A DNA stretch of 64,000 nucleotides, taken from NCBI RefSeq assembly GCF_018866325.1, contig NZ_CP076457.1, positions 4,375,001 through 4,439,000 of the forward strand, read 5' to 3'. Positions 16,887-25,800 of the stretch are shown piece after piece. Under the pieces are notes generated by a model, which had not been told where the DNA came from, ran no database searches, and was given only the letters and a program-made list of their open reading frames with translations. The translations under genes were made by a program, and so were the position numbers. This stretch comes from Streptomyces sp. YPW6. Its GTDB lineage: Bacteria > Actinomycetota > Actinomycetes > Streptomycetales > Streptomycetaceae. Numbering within the stretch: the stretch's first letter is position 1; each line of letters starts with the position of its first letter.

Positions 16887-17570
16887 GTGACTCAGCAGCG
16901 GCGGCGGCCTTGGATTGTCGGGGTGTCGGGTGCTTCGGGTACCCCGTTCGCGGCCGCCGTCCTGCGCGGGCTCCTGGCGGCCGGCGAGAGCGTGGACCTG
17001 GTGGTCAGCCGGGCCTCGCGCCTCACGCTGCTGGACGAGACCGGCATCGCGTTCCGGGACGGGCACTGGCGCGAGGACCTGCGGGCCTGGCTGGATCGTG
17101 GCGCCGACGGGAAGCCGGACGCCTTCGCGGTGGGGGACGCGGAGCTGGAGCGCGTACGCCACTGGCCGGCCGGTGACCTGGCCGCCGGACCGTCCTCCGG
17201 GTCGTACCCGGCGAAGGGGATGCTGATCGTGCCGGCCTCGACGGCCTGTGTGGCCGGAGTGGCGCTCGGTCTGTCGAAGGATCTGCTCCAGCGGGCCGCG
17301 AGCGTGACGCTCAAGGAGCGCCGCCCGCTCGTCGTCGCGGTGCGTGAGACTCCGCTGAGCGGCCAGACGCTGAAGCAGATGGTGGCCCTGGACGAGGCGG
17401 GCGCGATCGTGCTGCCCGCCTCTCCGGCGTTCTACGCGGGCGCGACGCACATCCAGGACCTGGTGGATTTCGTCGCGGGGCGGGTGCTGGACGCGGCGGA
17501 CGTGCCGCATCGCCTGTACCGCCGCTGGGAGGGAGAGCTCGGTGGCGGCTCCCGCAGCCCGGAGGGCTGA
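16887..17570 (+). CDS. UbiX-family flavin prenyltransferase
   Basis: 227 residues from GTG 16887, chosen because AGGA lies 5 bases upstream; GTG 16869 in the same frame is an alternative. The start of the fold has IVGVSGASGTPFAAAVLRGLL, the conserved GASG flavin-binding loop; VPASTACVAGVALGLSKDLLQRAASVTLKERRPL and the C-terminal segment AFYAGATHIQDLVDFVAGRVLD are typical. It makes prenylated FMN for the UbiD-family decarboxylase encoded at 13694. It is about 25 residues longer than many UbiX proteins because of an insertion near residue 60-95 that is common in Streptomyces. Confidence 0.92.
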   Translation: MTQQRRRPWIVGVSGASGTPFAAAVLRGLLAAGESVDLVVSRASRLTLLDETGIAFRDGHWREDLRAWLDRGADGKPDAFAVGDAELERVRHWPAGDLAAGPSSGSYPAKGMLIVPASTACVAGVALGLSKDLLQRAASVTLKERRPLVVAVRETPLSGQTLKQMVALDEAGAIVLPASPAFYAGATHIQDLVDFVAGRVLDAADVPHRLYRRWEGELGGGSRSPEG

Positions 17571-17580
17571 GAGGTCCGGG

Positions 17581-17715
17581 TCAGCGCTTCTTGTGCGAGC
17601 GCGGGGAGCGGGTCTTGTCGACGCGGTGCGCGGCGGCGGGCTGGTGGGCACGCGAGCGGTTGGCCAGGTCCTGCAGCTCGCGCATCCGGGCGTAGGCCAT
17701 CTCGATCGTGTACAC
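17581..17715 (-). CDS. Small basic conserved-looking protein
   Basis: 44 residues from GTG 17715, with CAGGAG about 9 bases upstream. The sequence contains YTIEMAYARMRELQDLANRSR followed by a basic tail ending PRSHKKR. The first part could form an amphipathic helix; the tail may bind nucleic acid. It is divergent from the AsnC-type regulator and shares the promoter region with the palindrome at 17770-17789. No family is recognised, and the call rests on start context and position. Confidence 0.45.
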   Translation of the reverse strand: MYTIEMAYARMRELQDLANRSRAHQPAAAHRVDKTRSPRSHKKR

Positions 17716-17769
17716 GGTGAAGTTCACTCCTGAAGATTCGAAAGCGTTTCTTGGATGTTCTAGAAGATT

Positions 17770-17789
17770 TGCAGGGTGTCGACCCTGCA
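17770..17789. promoter_or_regulatory. 20-bp palindrome, candidate AsnC/Lrp operator
   Basis: TGCAGGGT (17770-17777) and its exact complement ACCCTGCA (17782-17789) flank GTCG. It lies 60 bases upstream of the AsnC-type start and 55 bases upstream of the divergent small gene. Lrp/AsnC proteins commonly autoregulate from such sites. Binding is inferred. Confidence 0.5.
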
Positions 17790-17848
17790 TGCCTTAGATT
17801 CTACACGTAAACTCGCGGTACTGCTGAACAATGGAAGGTTTCAGTCAT

Positions 17849-18304
17849 ATGGACGCGGTGGACAGGCAGCTCATCCAGGCCCTGAGAGAGAACGGCAGGG
17901 CCTCGTACGCCGAGCTGGGACGGCTCGTGGGGCTCTCCGGGCCCAGCGTCACCGACCGCATCAACCGGCTGGAATCCGCCGGTGTCATCACCGGCTACCG
18001 GGCCACCGTCGACTCCGCTTCGCTGGGGCTCGGCGTCACCGCGCTGATCGGGATCTCGCTCTCGGACGCGACCGACCACGAGGACGTGGCGCACCGGCTG
18101 AAGGACCTCGCGGAGATCGAGGACTGCTGGTTCATCGCGGGCGACGACTCGTACATGCTCAAGGTCCGGGTGGGTGATGTGGACGGCCTGGAGAAGACGA
18201 TCCGCCGGCTCAGCGGCACGAAGGGCGTCTCGCGGACGCGGACGACGATCGTGCTCTCCACCAAGTGGGAGGACCGGGTCGGGGAACTCCCGGAAGAGGC
18301 GTAG
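17849..18304 (+). CDS. Lrp/AsnC family transcriptional regulator
   Basis: 151 residues from ATG 17849, with GGAAGG 8 bases upstream; an ATG 6 codons earlier is possible. The N-terminal HTH is AVDRQLIQALRENGRASYAELGRLVGLSGPSV, followed by DRINRLESAGVITGYRATV. The C-terminal RAM ligand domain is present (ALIGISLS and DCWFIAGDDSYMLKVRV). It sits between the menaquinone genes on the same strand, about 90 bases before the MqnE-type gene, so it may sense a small metabolite and control them. Confidence 0.92.
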   Translation: MDAVDRQLIQALRENGRASYAELGRLVGLSGPSVTDRINRLESAGVITGYRATVDSASLGLGVTALIGISLSDATDHEDVAHRLKDLAEIEDCWFIAGDDSYMLKVRVGDVDGLEKTIRRLSGTKGVSRTRTTIVLSTKWEDRVGELPEEA

Positions 18305-18397
18305 CGGCGGAGCGCCGCGCAGGGGGCTCCGCCCGCCCGGAAGGCGGGGGAGTACCGTGGTCGGAGCCTGATACACGGAACCATGGGAGGCGGACGG

Positions 18398-19561
18398 GTG
18401 GACGCGGGACTCAAGCGCGAGCTGGAGGAGAAGGTCCGGGCCGGCGAGCGGCTGACCCGCGAGGACGGGATCGCCCTCTACGCGTCCGACGACCTGGCGT
18501 GGCTGGGCGGTCTGGCCCACGAGGTGCGCACGCGCAAGAACGGCGACGTGGTGCACTTCAACGTCAACCGGCACCTCAACATGACGAACGTGTGCACCGC
18601 CTCGTGCGCGTACTGCTCGTTCCAGCGCAAGCCGGGCGAGAAGGACGCGTACACGATGCGCATCGAGGAGGCCGTCCGCCTCGCCAAGGCGATGGAGAAC
18701 GAGAACCTCACCGAGCTCCACATCGTCAACGGCCTGCACCCGACCCTCCCGTGGCGCTACTACCCGCGCTCGCTCAGCGCGCTCAAGGAAGCCCTGCCGG
18801 ACGTGGCGCTGAAGGCGTTCACGGCGACGGAGATCCACCACTTCGAGACGATCTCCGGGCTCTCGGCCTCCGAGATCCTCGACGAGCTGATCGAGGCCGG
18901 TCTCGAATCGCTGACCGGCGGCGGCGCGGAGATCTTCGACTGGGAGGTCCGCCAGCACATCGTCGACCACCGCACCCACTGGGAGGACTGGTCGCGCATC
19001 CACCGCCTCGCGCACGAGAAGGGGCTCAAGACCCCCGCGACGATGCTGTACGGGCACATCGAGGAGCACCGGCACCGCGTCGACCACGTGCTGCGGCTGC
19101 GGGAGATGCAGGACGAGACCGGCGGCTTCCAGGTCTTCATCCCGCTGCGCTACCAGCACGACTTCGTGGACATGAAGGACGGCAAGGTCCGCAACAAGCT
19201 CCAGGCGCGCACGACGATGGCGACCGGTGCGGAGGCCCTGAAGACCTTCGCGGTCTCCCGTCTCCTCTTCGACAACGTGCCGCACGTCAAGGTGTTCTGG
19301 GTGATGCACGGCGTGCAGACCGCCCAGCTCGCGCTCCAGCACGGCGCGGACGACATGGACGGCTCGGTCGTCGAGTACAAGATCACGCACGACGCGGACG
19401 ACTTCGGTACGCCGAACAAGCTCGGCCGTGACGATCTGCTGGACCTGATCCGCGACGCCGGTTTCCGGCCGGTCGAGCGCAACACCCGGTACGAGATCCT
19501 GCGCGAGTACCCGGGCCCGGACGCCGGGCTGCGCGAGTCGCCGCAGCCGATGCGCGTCTGA
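18398..19561 (+). CDS. mqnE: Aminofutalosine synthase MqnE
   Basis: 387 residues from GTG 18398, with GGGAGG upstream; ATG 18383 in the same frame is less likely. This radical SAM enzyme joins 3-[(1-carboxyvinyl)oxy]benzoate to SAM-derived adenosine, forming aminofutalosine in the menaquinone pathway. The cluster-binding cysteines are at residues 66, 70 and 73 in CTASCAYCSF. HIVNGLHPTLPWRYYPRSL and KAFTATEIHHFETISG are hallmarks of the MqnE/MqnC group; the pattern favours MqnE. It ends just before the hairpin at 19609-19641. Confidence 0.93.
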   Translation: MDAGLKRELEEKVRAGERLTREDGIALYASDDLAWLGGLAHEVRTRKNGDVVHFNVNRHLNMTNVCTASCAYCSFQRKPGEKDAYTMRIEEAVRLAKAMENENLTELHIVNGLHPTLPWRYYPRSLSALKEALPDVALKAFTATEIHHFETISGLSASEILDELIEAGLESLTGGGAEIFDWEVRQHIVDHRTHWEDWSRIHRLAHEKGLKTPATMLYGHIEEHRHRVDHVLRLREMQDETGGFQVFIPLRYQHDFVDMKDGKVRNKLQARTTMATGAEALKTFAVSRLLFDNVPHVKVFWVMHGVQTAQLALQHGADDMDGSVVEYKITHDADDFGTPNKLGRDDLLDLIRDAGFRPVERNTRYEILREYPGPDAGLRESPQPMRV

Positions 19562-19608
19562 CCCGTACGCCCGGACCCTTCGTCACGGGACCGCACCCCT
19601 GGGTGCGA

Positions 19609-19641
19609 AAAGCCCCGGCCGCCGTTCCCGGCCGGGGCTTT
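19609..19641 (+). terminator. Hairpin terminator after mqnE
   Basis: A 12-bp inverted repeat, AAAGCCCCGGCC at 19609-19620 and its complement at 19630-19641, lies 48 bases after the mqnE stop and ends in TTT. Confidence 0.85.
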
Positions 19642-19695
19642 GTCGTGCTCCGGACGGGGTTGAGCCGCGTCCGGCGTAATGGTTAGGGTTGCTTT

Positions 19696-20235
19696 ATGGC
19701 CCTTACTTTCGAGCTGGACCCCTCGTTCACTCCCGCCCTCCGCGACGGCATCACCGCCCTGTGGGCCGAGGTGACCAACGCGGGCGGGGCCGTCGGCTTC
19801 GTCCCGCCCGTCACCCCCGGGGAGATCCGGCCCGAGCTGCTCAAGCACCTCGCAGCCATGGAGAAGGGGACGGTCAGGCTGCTGGTCGGCCGGGACGAGG
19901 ACGGCGCGGTCGTCGCCACCGCGTTCCTCACCCTCAACACCCACCGGCTGATGAAGCACTGGCTGTGGCTCTACACGGTCATGGTCCACCCCCGCCTCCA
20001 GGGCCAGGGGCACGGCCGCGACCTCATGGCCGCCGCCGCCGACGCCGCGCGCTCCATCGAGGGCATCGAGGCGATCCGGCTCACCTGCCGGGGAGGTGTC
20101 GGGGCCGACCGCTTCTACACCGCCTGCGGCTACAAGGAGGTCGGCCGGGTCCCGGACGCGATCCGCGTCGCTCCCGGCGACGACCGCGACGACATCATCA
20201 TGCTGCTGCCGCTCGGAAGCCCGGCAACCCCCTGA
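19696..20235 (+). CDS. GNAT family N-acetyltransferase
   Basis: 179 residues from ATG 19696. The acetyl-CoA loop is VHPRLQGQGHGRDLMAAAA (Q/R-x-x-G-x-G/A pattern), preceded by the strand LWLYTVMVH and followed by a final strand after FYTACGYKEVGRV. The fold is complete. The acceptor substrate cannot be told from sequence. It starts about 55 bases after the mqnE terminator and is followed after 75 bases by a DUF4229 gene. Confidence 0.9.
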   Translation: MALTFELDPSFTPALRDGITALWAEVTNAGGAVGFVPPVTPGEIRPELLKHLAAMEKGTVRLLVGRDEDGAVVATAFLTLNTHRLMKHWLWLYTVMVHPRLQGQGHGRDLMAAAADAARSIEGIEAIRLTCRGGVGADRFYTACGYKEVGRVPDAIRVAPGDDRDDIIMLLPLGSPATP

Positions 20236-20310
20236 ACCGAGAGAATTCGGGCCATGCTTCACTGGACGGGCAGAAGTGTGCCGACCGTCCACGGGAAGAG
20301 AGGGCCAGCC

Positions 20311-20604
20311 GTGTCCGCTGCCAAGCCGAGCGCGTTGATCCGTTACACGGCGTTGCGCCTGCTGATCTTCGTCGGCTGTTTCCTCGTCGCCGGTGTCGCC
20401 GTCCACTTCGGGCTGATCCCGTCGGGCCTCGGCGGCTCCAACGCGATCTGGGTGATCCTCCTCGGCCTCGTCCTCTCCGCGCCGCTCAGCTATGTGCTGC
20501 TGCGCAAGCAGCGCGACGAGATGTCCGAGCAGATCGTCGCCGGCGTCGACCGCACCAAGGCGCGCCTGGACGCCAACCGCACCCGCGAGGACGCCGTTCA
20601 GTAA
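20311..20604 (+). CDS. DUF4229 domain-containing small membrane protein
   Basis: 97 residues from GTG 20311, with GGAAGAGAGGG upstream; an ATG at 20254 has no good ribosome binding site. Two membrane helices are visible (LRLLIFVGCFLVAGVAVHFG and IWVILLGLVLSAPLSYVLL), followed by RKQRDEMSEQI and a charged tail, the signature of DUF4229 in actinobacteria. Function is unknown. A strong hairpin follows at 20646-20684. Confidence 0.85.
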   Translation: MSAAKPSALIRYTALRLLIFVGCFLVAGVAVHFGLIPSGLGGSNAIWVILLGLVLSAPLSYVLLRKQRDEMSEQIVAGVDRTKARLDANRTREDAVQ

Positions 20605-20645
20605 GGTTCCTCACACGCGCCCCGCGCGCCCCCTCCCTCTCCGCC

Positions 20646-20684
20646 GGTCCCGGTACCGGAGCAAACCGCTCCGGTACCGGGACC
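20646..20684 (+). terminator. Long perfect hairpin terminator
   Basis: A 17-bp perfect inverted repeat, 20646-20662 and 20668-20684, with loop AAACC, lies 42 bases after the DUF4229 stop. Confidence 0.85.
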
Positions 20685-20742
20685 GCGGCGTTGTCCGGGC
20701 ACCCGTGCGGGCGGGACCGCGGGCCCCGGGGCCAAAAGAAAG

Positions 20743-20775
20743 ACTTTGAGCTTCTCAAAGTTCAAGTGTTAACGT
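20743..20775 (+). promoter_or_regulatory. Promoter with overlapping palindrome, for the leader peptide and symporter
   Basis: A -35-like TTGAGC (20746-20751) and a -10-like TAACGT (20770-20775) are 18 bases apart. The next GTG (20783) falls 7 bases after the -10, where transcription should begin, so the transcript would be leaderless. A 19-bp palindrome, ACTTTGAG-CTT-CTCAAAGT (20743-20761), covers the -35 and looks like a repressor operator. Confidence 0.55.
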
Positions 20776-20782
20776 GTTCGAC

Positions 20783-20890
20783 GTGAAGACAGCTGTGCGC
20801 CTCCGCCATGCCGCGAGCATCCCGCTCGTGGCGCGCCGGCATGTCGATCTCTGCCGCTGTATGTCCGCGGTCTGTTGCCGCGAGGTCTGA
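20783..20890 (+). CDS. Leaderless Cys-rich leader peptide upstream of the symporter
   Basis: 35 codons from GTG 20783 to TGA 20888-20890; GTG 20774 in the same frame is an alternative start. The peptide has LVARRHVDLCRCMSAVCCREV at its C-terminal end, containing four cysteines in the last 13 residues. The HVDLCR-SAVC pattern is that of the actinobacterial leader peptides that control sulfur and cysteine genes by cysteine-responsive attenuation. Ribosome stalling at scarce Cys-tRNA would alter expression of the downstream transporter at 21011. The peptide family is established knowledge; its action here is inferred. Confidence 0.7.
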   Translation: MKTAVRLRHAASIPLVARRHVDLCRCMSAVCCREV

Positions 20891-21010
20891 TTCGGCATCA
20901 TGCGGCGGCGCCGCCCCTCGACGCGGGCGCCGCGACCCCGTCCCCGTTCCACCGCACGACCGCACGGATGACGTCCGTGCGTCCCGATGCGTCCTCACTG
21001 GAGTGTGTCC

Positions 21011-22420
21011 GTGTCCGCGAATCCCGCGTCCACCGCCCCCGAGGCCGAGCAGCCCACCGGCTCCGGCTCCGGGGCCGGGTCCCGTCCCCGTATCCCCAAG
21101 GTCCCGTTCTGGGCCCAGATCGTCACCGGTCTGGTCCTCGGTGTGCTGCTCGGCTGGCTGGCCCGCAGCCAGGACCTCGGCTGGCTCGTCACCACCCTCG
21201 ACGAGATCGGCTCGCTCTTCGTCCAGCTGCTGAAGCTGGCCGTCGCCCCGCTGGTGTTCTTCGCGATCCTGGTGTCGATCACCAACCTCCGCCAGGTCAA
21301 CAACGCCGCCCGGCTGGCCACCCGCACCCTGCTCTGGTTCATGGTCACCTCGCTGATCGCGGTCGCGATCGGCCTCACCATCGGCCTGATCACCAACCCG
21401 GGCTCCGGCACCGGCCTCACACCGAAGGACGGCGCCCTCTCCGAGACGAAGGGCAGCTGGATCGACTTCCTGACCGGCATCGTCCCGGGTGATGTGATCA
21501 CGCCGTTCACCGAGCTGAACGTGCTCCAGATCGTCTTCATGGCCGCCGTCGCCGGTATCGCCGCCCTCAAGCTCGGCGAGAAGGCCAAGCCGATCCTCAC
21601 GCTCAGCCAGGCGGTCCTGGAGCTGCTCCAGAAGGCCCTGTGGTGGGTCATCCGCCTCGCCCCGATCGGCACCGTCGGTCTCATCGGCTACGCCATCGCC
21701 GACTACGGCTGGGACCTCATCGGCAAGTACGCGACGTTCACCGCCGACGTCTACATCGGCTGCGCCCTGGTGATGTTCGGCGTCTACCCGCTGCTCCTCG
21801 CCACCGTCGCCAAGATCAGCCCGCTGCAGTTCTTCAAGGGCGCCTGGCCCGCGATCCAGCTCGCCTTCGTCTCCCGCTCCTCGGTCGGCACCATGCCGGT
21901 CACCCAGCGGGTCACCGAGCGCCTCGGCGTTCCGAAGGAGTACGCCTCCTTCGCCGTGCCGTTCGGCGCGACCACCAAGATGGACGGCTGCGCCGCGATC
22001 TACCCGGCGCTGGCGGCGATCTTCATCGCGCAGATCTTCGACGTGCAGCTGGGCATCGGCGACTACCTCCTGATCGCCTTCGTCTCGGTGATCGGCTCGG
22101 CGGCCACCGCCGGTCTCACCGGCGCGACGGTCATGCTGACGCTGACCCTGTCCACGCTGGGCCTCCCGCTGGAGGGCGTCGGCCTCCTCATGGCGATCGA
22201 CCCGATCCTGGACATGATGCGCACCGCCACCAACGTGGCCGGCCAGGCGCTGGTCCCGGTGATCGTCGCGGCCCGCGAGAAGATCCTCGACCACGACGCG
22301 TACAACTCCGCCTCGTCCTCCCCGGTGGACTCCTTCGGCGACGACGCCGGCCGGGACGGCGCCGACCGCGACGAGGTCCGCGACACGGAGCCGAGGGCCG
22401 CGGTGCCCGCGACCGCGTAG
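21011..22420 (+). CDS. Dicarboxylate/amino acid:cation symporter (DAACS), possible cystine importer
   Basis: 469 residues from GTG 21011, with GGAG 7 bases upstream; ATG 20987 in frame is an alternative. It is a polytopic secondary transporter with DAACS motifs: LKLAVAPLVFFAILVSI, AFVSRSSVGTMPVTQR where the Ser-rich hairpin loop lies, the substrate-site segment PFGATTKMDGCAAIYP, and a late LMAIDPILDMMRTATNVAGQ with its Asp. Family members carry glutamate, aspartate, C4-dicarboxylates or cystine (TcyP). The Cys-rich leader peptide just upstream favours cystine or another sulfur amino acid. The C-terminal 40 residues are acidic and disordered. Confidence 0.88.
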   Translation: MSANPASTAPEAEQPTGSGSGAGSRPRIPKVPFWAQIVTGLVLGVLLGWLARSQDLGWLVTTLDEIGSLFVQLLKLAVAPLVFFAILVSITNLRQVNNAARLATRTLLWFMVTSLIAVAIGLTIGLITNPGSGTGLTPKDGALSETKGSWIDFLTGIVPGDVITPFTELNVLQIVFMAAVAGIAALKLGEKAKPILTLSQAVLELLQKALWWVIRLAPIGTVGLIGYAIADYGWDLIGKYATFTADVYIGCALVMFGVYPLLLATVAKISPLQFFKGAWPAIQLAFVSRSSVGTMPVTQRVTERLGVPKEYASFAVPFGATTKMDGCAAIYPALAAIFIAQIFDVQLGIGDYLLIAFVSVIGSAATAGLTGATVMLTLTLSTLGLPLEGVGLLMAIDPILDMMRTATNVAGQALVPVIVAAREKILDHDAYNSASSSPVDSFGDDAGRDGADRDEVRDTEPRAAVPATA

Positions 22421-22439
22421 CGCCCCGGCCGAGCCGGCA

Positions 22440-22480
22440 GCGCCCCCGGGCCACGTCCCCGTGACGTGGCCCGGGGGCGC
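22440..22480 (+). terminator. Long perfect hairpin terminator after the symporter
   Basis: A 17-bp perfect inverted repeat, 22440-22456 and 22464-22480, with a 7-base loop, lies 20 bases after the stop. It separates the symporter from the NRPS locus. Confidence 0.85.
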
Positions 22481-22614
22481 TGCATTGTCTCCCGGCCGTC
22501 CCCGGCTGCCCCTCGGGCCGTGAGAACGGTGGTTTCAGCCAGCGGAACGGGAGTCGAGGCCCCTTTCCTGCCCATATGTCCCTCGGCGTGCGACCGGTAC
22601 CGGCCACCTCTGCG

Positions 22615-22656
22615 TGGTCCAGACCATTGACTTGACCTGCCCGCTCCTCCTAGCGT
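22615..22656 (+). promoter_or_regulatory. NRPS operon promoter with DasR/chitinase-type box
   Basis: TGGTCCAGACCA (22615-22626) differs by one base from the DasR-responsive core TGGTCTAGACCA and matches the repeat known from Streptomyces chitinase promoters. It abuts a -35-like TTGACT (22627-22632), with a -10-like TAGCGT 18 bases on (22651-22656). The NRPS start is 156 bases after the -10, so the mRNA has a long 5' leader. The promoter is inferred from sequence only. I see no gene in 22481-22811. Confidence 0.5.
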
Positions 22657-22811
22657 GACCGTTGCCCGGGGCCGAGATCGCGGGGAGGCCGGAACGCGCC
22701 ACTGCCGCCCCCTGCGCTGCTTTCTGACGACCCGTCGGCACACGCGTCCGGTGCTGCCCGCCGTCCTCGGCGGTGCGTCGCCGACGGTCGGTACACAGGG
22801 GAGCACCGCAC

Positions 22812-25800
22812 ATGATCGGTACGGCAGGTGGGGCCACGGCGGGCACGGGCGACGCCCTCGATCCGACGGGGGCGGGAGGCGGGGAAGGGCCCGGCCTCCC
22901 CCTGAGCCCGGCTCAGGAACGCCTCTGGTTCCTGGGGCAGTTGGACCCCGACGACGCCTCGTACAACATCCCGCTCGTGCTCCGCCTGACCGGCCCGCTC
23001 GACGAACCGGCCCTGCGCGCGGCGTTCGACGCGACGGCCGCCCGGCACGAGGCCCTGCGCACCCGCTTCCCCGGCCGGGACGGTCGCCCGGTCGCCCGTG
23101 TGGAGCCGCCCGCTCCCGTCCCGGTCGAGCGTGCCGATCTGCGCCGCCGCCCCGGGGACGCGCCCCGGCTGCTCGCCGAGCGGACCAACGCCGCCTTCGA
23201 CCTCGCCCGCGGTCCGCTGCTGCGGGTGACCCTCCTGCGGACCGCGGACGACGAGCACCTGCTGTGCCTCGTCCTCCACCACATCGTCGCCGACGGCTGG
23301 TCGCTGAACCTGCTGCGCAGCGAGCTGGCCACCCGGTACGCCGCCCACCTGGACGGCCGCACGGCCGAGCTGCCCGAGCCGCTTGCGTACACCGAGTACG
23401 CCCGCAGGGAGAGGGAGTTCGCGGCCGGGCCCGAGGCGGACGCGGCAGTGGCCCACTGGCGGGAGCGGCTGGCCGGCGCGCCCGTGCTGGACCTGCGCCC
23501 GACCGTCACGGAGGCGGGCGAAGGCGCCGGCGGGGCCTTCCACACCCGGCGGCTCACGGGCGCGGGCCCCGCGGTGGACGCCCTGGCCCGTCAGAAGCGG
23601 TGCACCCCGTTCATGGTGCTGCTCGCCGCCTACCAGGTGCTGCTGCACCGCTGGACGCGCCAGGACGACTTCTGCGTCGGGGTCCCCGCGGCCGGCCGGG
23701 GCGAGCCGGAACTGGAGGAGGTGATCGGCTACTTCTCCACCACCCTCGTCCTGCGCGCCGAACTCGCGGGAGCCCCGTCCTTCGCGGAGCTGCTGCGCCG
23801 GGTACGCCGCTCCGTGCTGACCGGATTCACCCATGACCGGGTCCCCTTCGAGCGGCTCATCGACGCACTGGGCGTCGAGCGGCGGCTCGGCGGCAGCCCG
23901 CTCTTCCAGACCCTGCTGACCGTCCACACCCAGGACGAACCGGACCGCCACGCGGCGGAGTTCGCCGGACTGGAGTGCACCGAGGCGGACGGCGGCCACG
24001 CGGCCAGCAAGTTCGAGGTGATGCTCGACCTGCGCCGCGAGGGCGACGACCTGATCGCCGTGTTCGGCTACCGCACCGACCTGTTCGACGCCCCGTGGGC
24101 GGCCCGGTTCGCCCGGCACTTCGAGACGCTGCTGCGCGGAGCGCTGGCGGACCCGGACACCCCGGTGTCCGGACTGCCGCTGCTCACCGGCGAGGAGGAG
24201 GAAGAGCTGCTGGCCCTGGGGACCGGCTGCGCCGTTCCGGAGGCCGGGGCCGAAGCGCTGCCCGCCGTGCTGGACCGGGTGGCGCGGACGTACGGCGACG
24301 ACCGGACCGCGGTGCGCGACGCGTCCGGGGCGCTGACCCACCGGGAGCTGTGGGAGGCGGCCGGCGCGCTCGCGGTGCGGCTGCGGGACGCGGGGGTGCG
24401 GGACGGCGACACCGTCGGCATCCGCCTGCCGCGCGGTGCGCGGGCCATCACCGCGATGCTGGCCGCCTGGCGGGCGGGCGCGGCCTACCTGCCCCTGGAC
24501 CCGGCCTACCCCCGGGCCCGCCTCGACCTCATGGTCGCGGACAGCGGCGTGCGGGTGGTCGTGGCCGACCCGGACGCGGGGGAGAAGGTGACCGGCGCCG
24601 GGGAGGGTGTGCCCGTGACCGGCTGCGGGTTCACGGGTGCGGGGGAGGGTGTCCCCGTGACCGGCTGCGAGGCCATGGGCGACGGGGAGGGCGGCCCCGG
24701 GAGCGCCCCCCTCGTGCTCGCACCCGAGGCGCCCGGTCCGGCCGGTGTCCCCGATCCGCGCTGGGCGGCGGGCCCGGACCACCCCGCGTACGTCATCCAC
24801 ACCTCCGGCTCCACCGGCAGGCCCAAGGGCGTCGTCGTCCCGCACCGCGCACTGGCGGCCCGGGTCGGCTGGATGCGCGAGCACTACGGGATCACGGCGG
24901 ACGACGAGGTGCTGCAGTTCGCGTCGCTGAGCTTCGACACCCACGCCGAGGAGGTCTTCCCCGCCCTCGCCGCCGGGGCCCGCCTCGTCGTCGCCGACGC
25001 CGGCAGCACCCTGCCCGACCACCTCCACCTCACCGCCGGACAGGGCACGGGCCCCACCGTCCTGGACCTGCCCACCCCGTACTGGCACGAGCTGGCCGAC
25101 GACCTCGACACCGTCGCCTGGCCCCCGGGCCTGCGGCTCCTGATCCTCGGCGCGGACCAGGTGCAGCCCGGGGCGGTCGCCGCGTGGCGGGCCCGCTTCG
25201 GGGACACCGTGCGGGTGGTCAACTCCTACGGCCCCACCGAGACCACCGTCATCGCCGCGACCGCCGAACTGGGGCACGCCGACGCGCTGCACCGCCCGCC
25301 CATCGGCAGCCCGATCGGCGGCACCACGCTCACCGTCTGCGACCCGCTGGGCCGGCTGATGCCGCAGGGGGCGGCCGGTGAGCTCCTGGTCGGCGGGGCC
25401 GGGGTGACGTACGGCTACGGCGGCAGGGCGGGGGCCACGGCGCGGGCCTTCGTGCCCGACCCCTACGGCTCGCCCGGCTCCCGCCGATACCGCACCGGCG
25501 ACCTGGTCCGCTGGCGGGCGGACGGCCGGCTGGAGTTCCTGGGCCGGATCGACGACCAGGTCAAGGTGCGCGGCTTCCGCGTGGAGCCCGGCGAGGTGGA
25601 GACCGCTCTGCTGGCCCTGGACGGGGTGGGCCGGGCGGTGGTGACCGTACGGGACGAGGCGCTGGTCGGGTACGTGGTCCCGGAGCGCGGCGGGGGCGGA
25701 CCGCCCGAGCGGCGCGGCGGGGGCGGACCGCCCGAGCGGCGCGGCGGGGGACGCCGGAGGCCGGGCACGCCCCGGGCGGCCTGTCCACCGGGGCTCTGCG

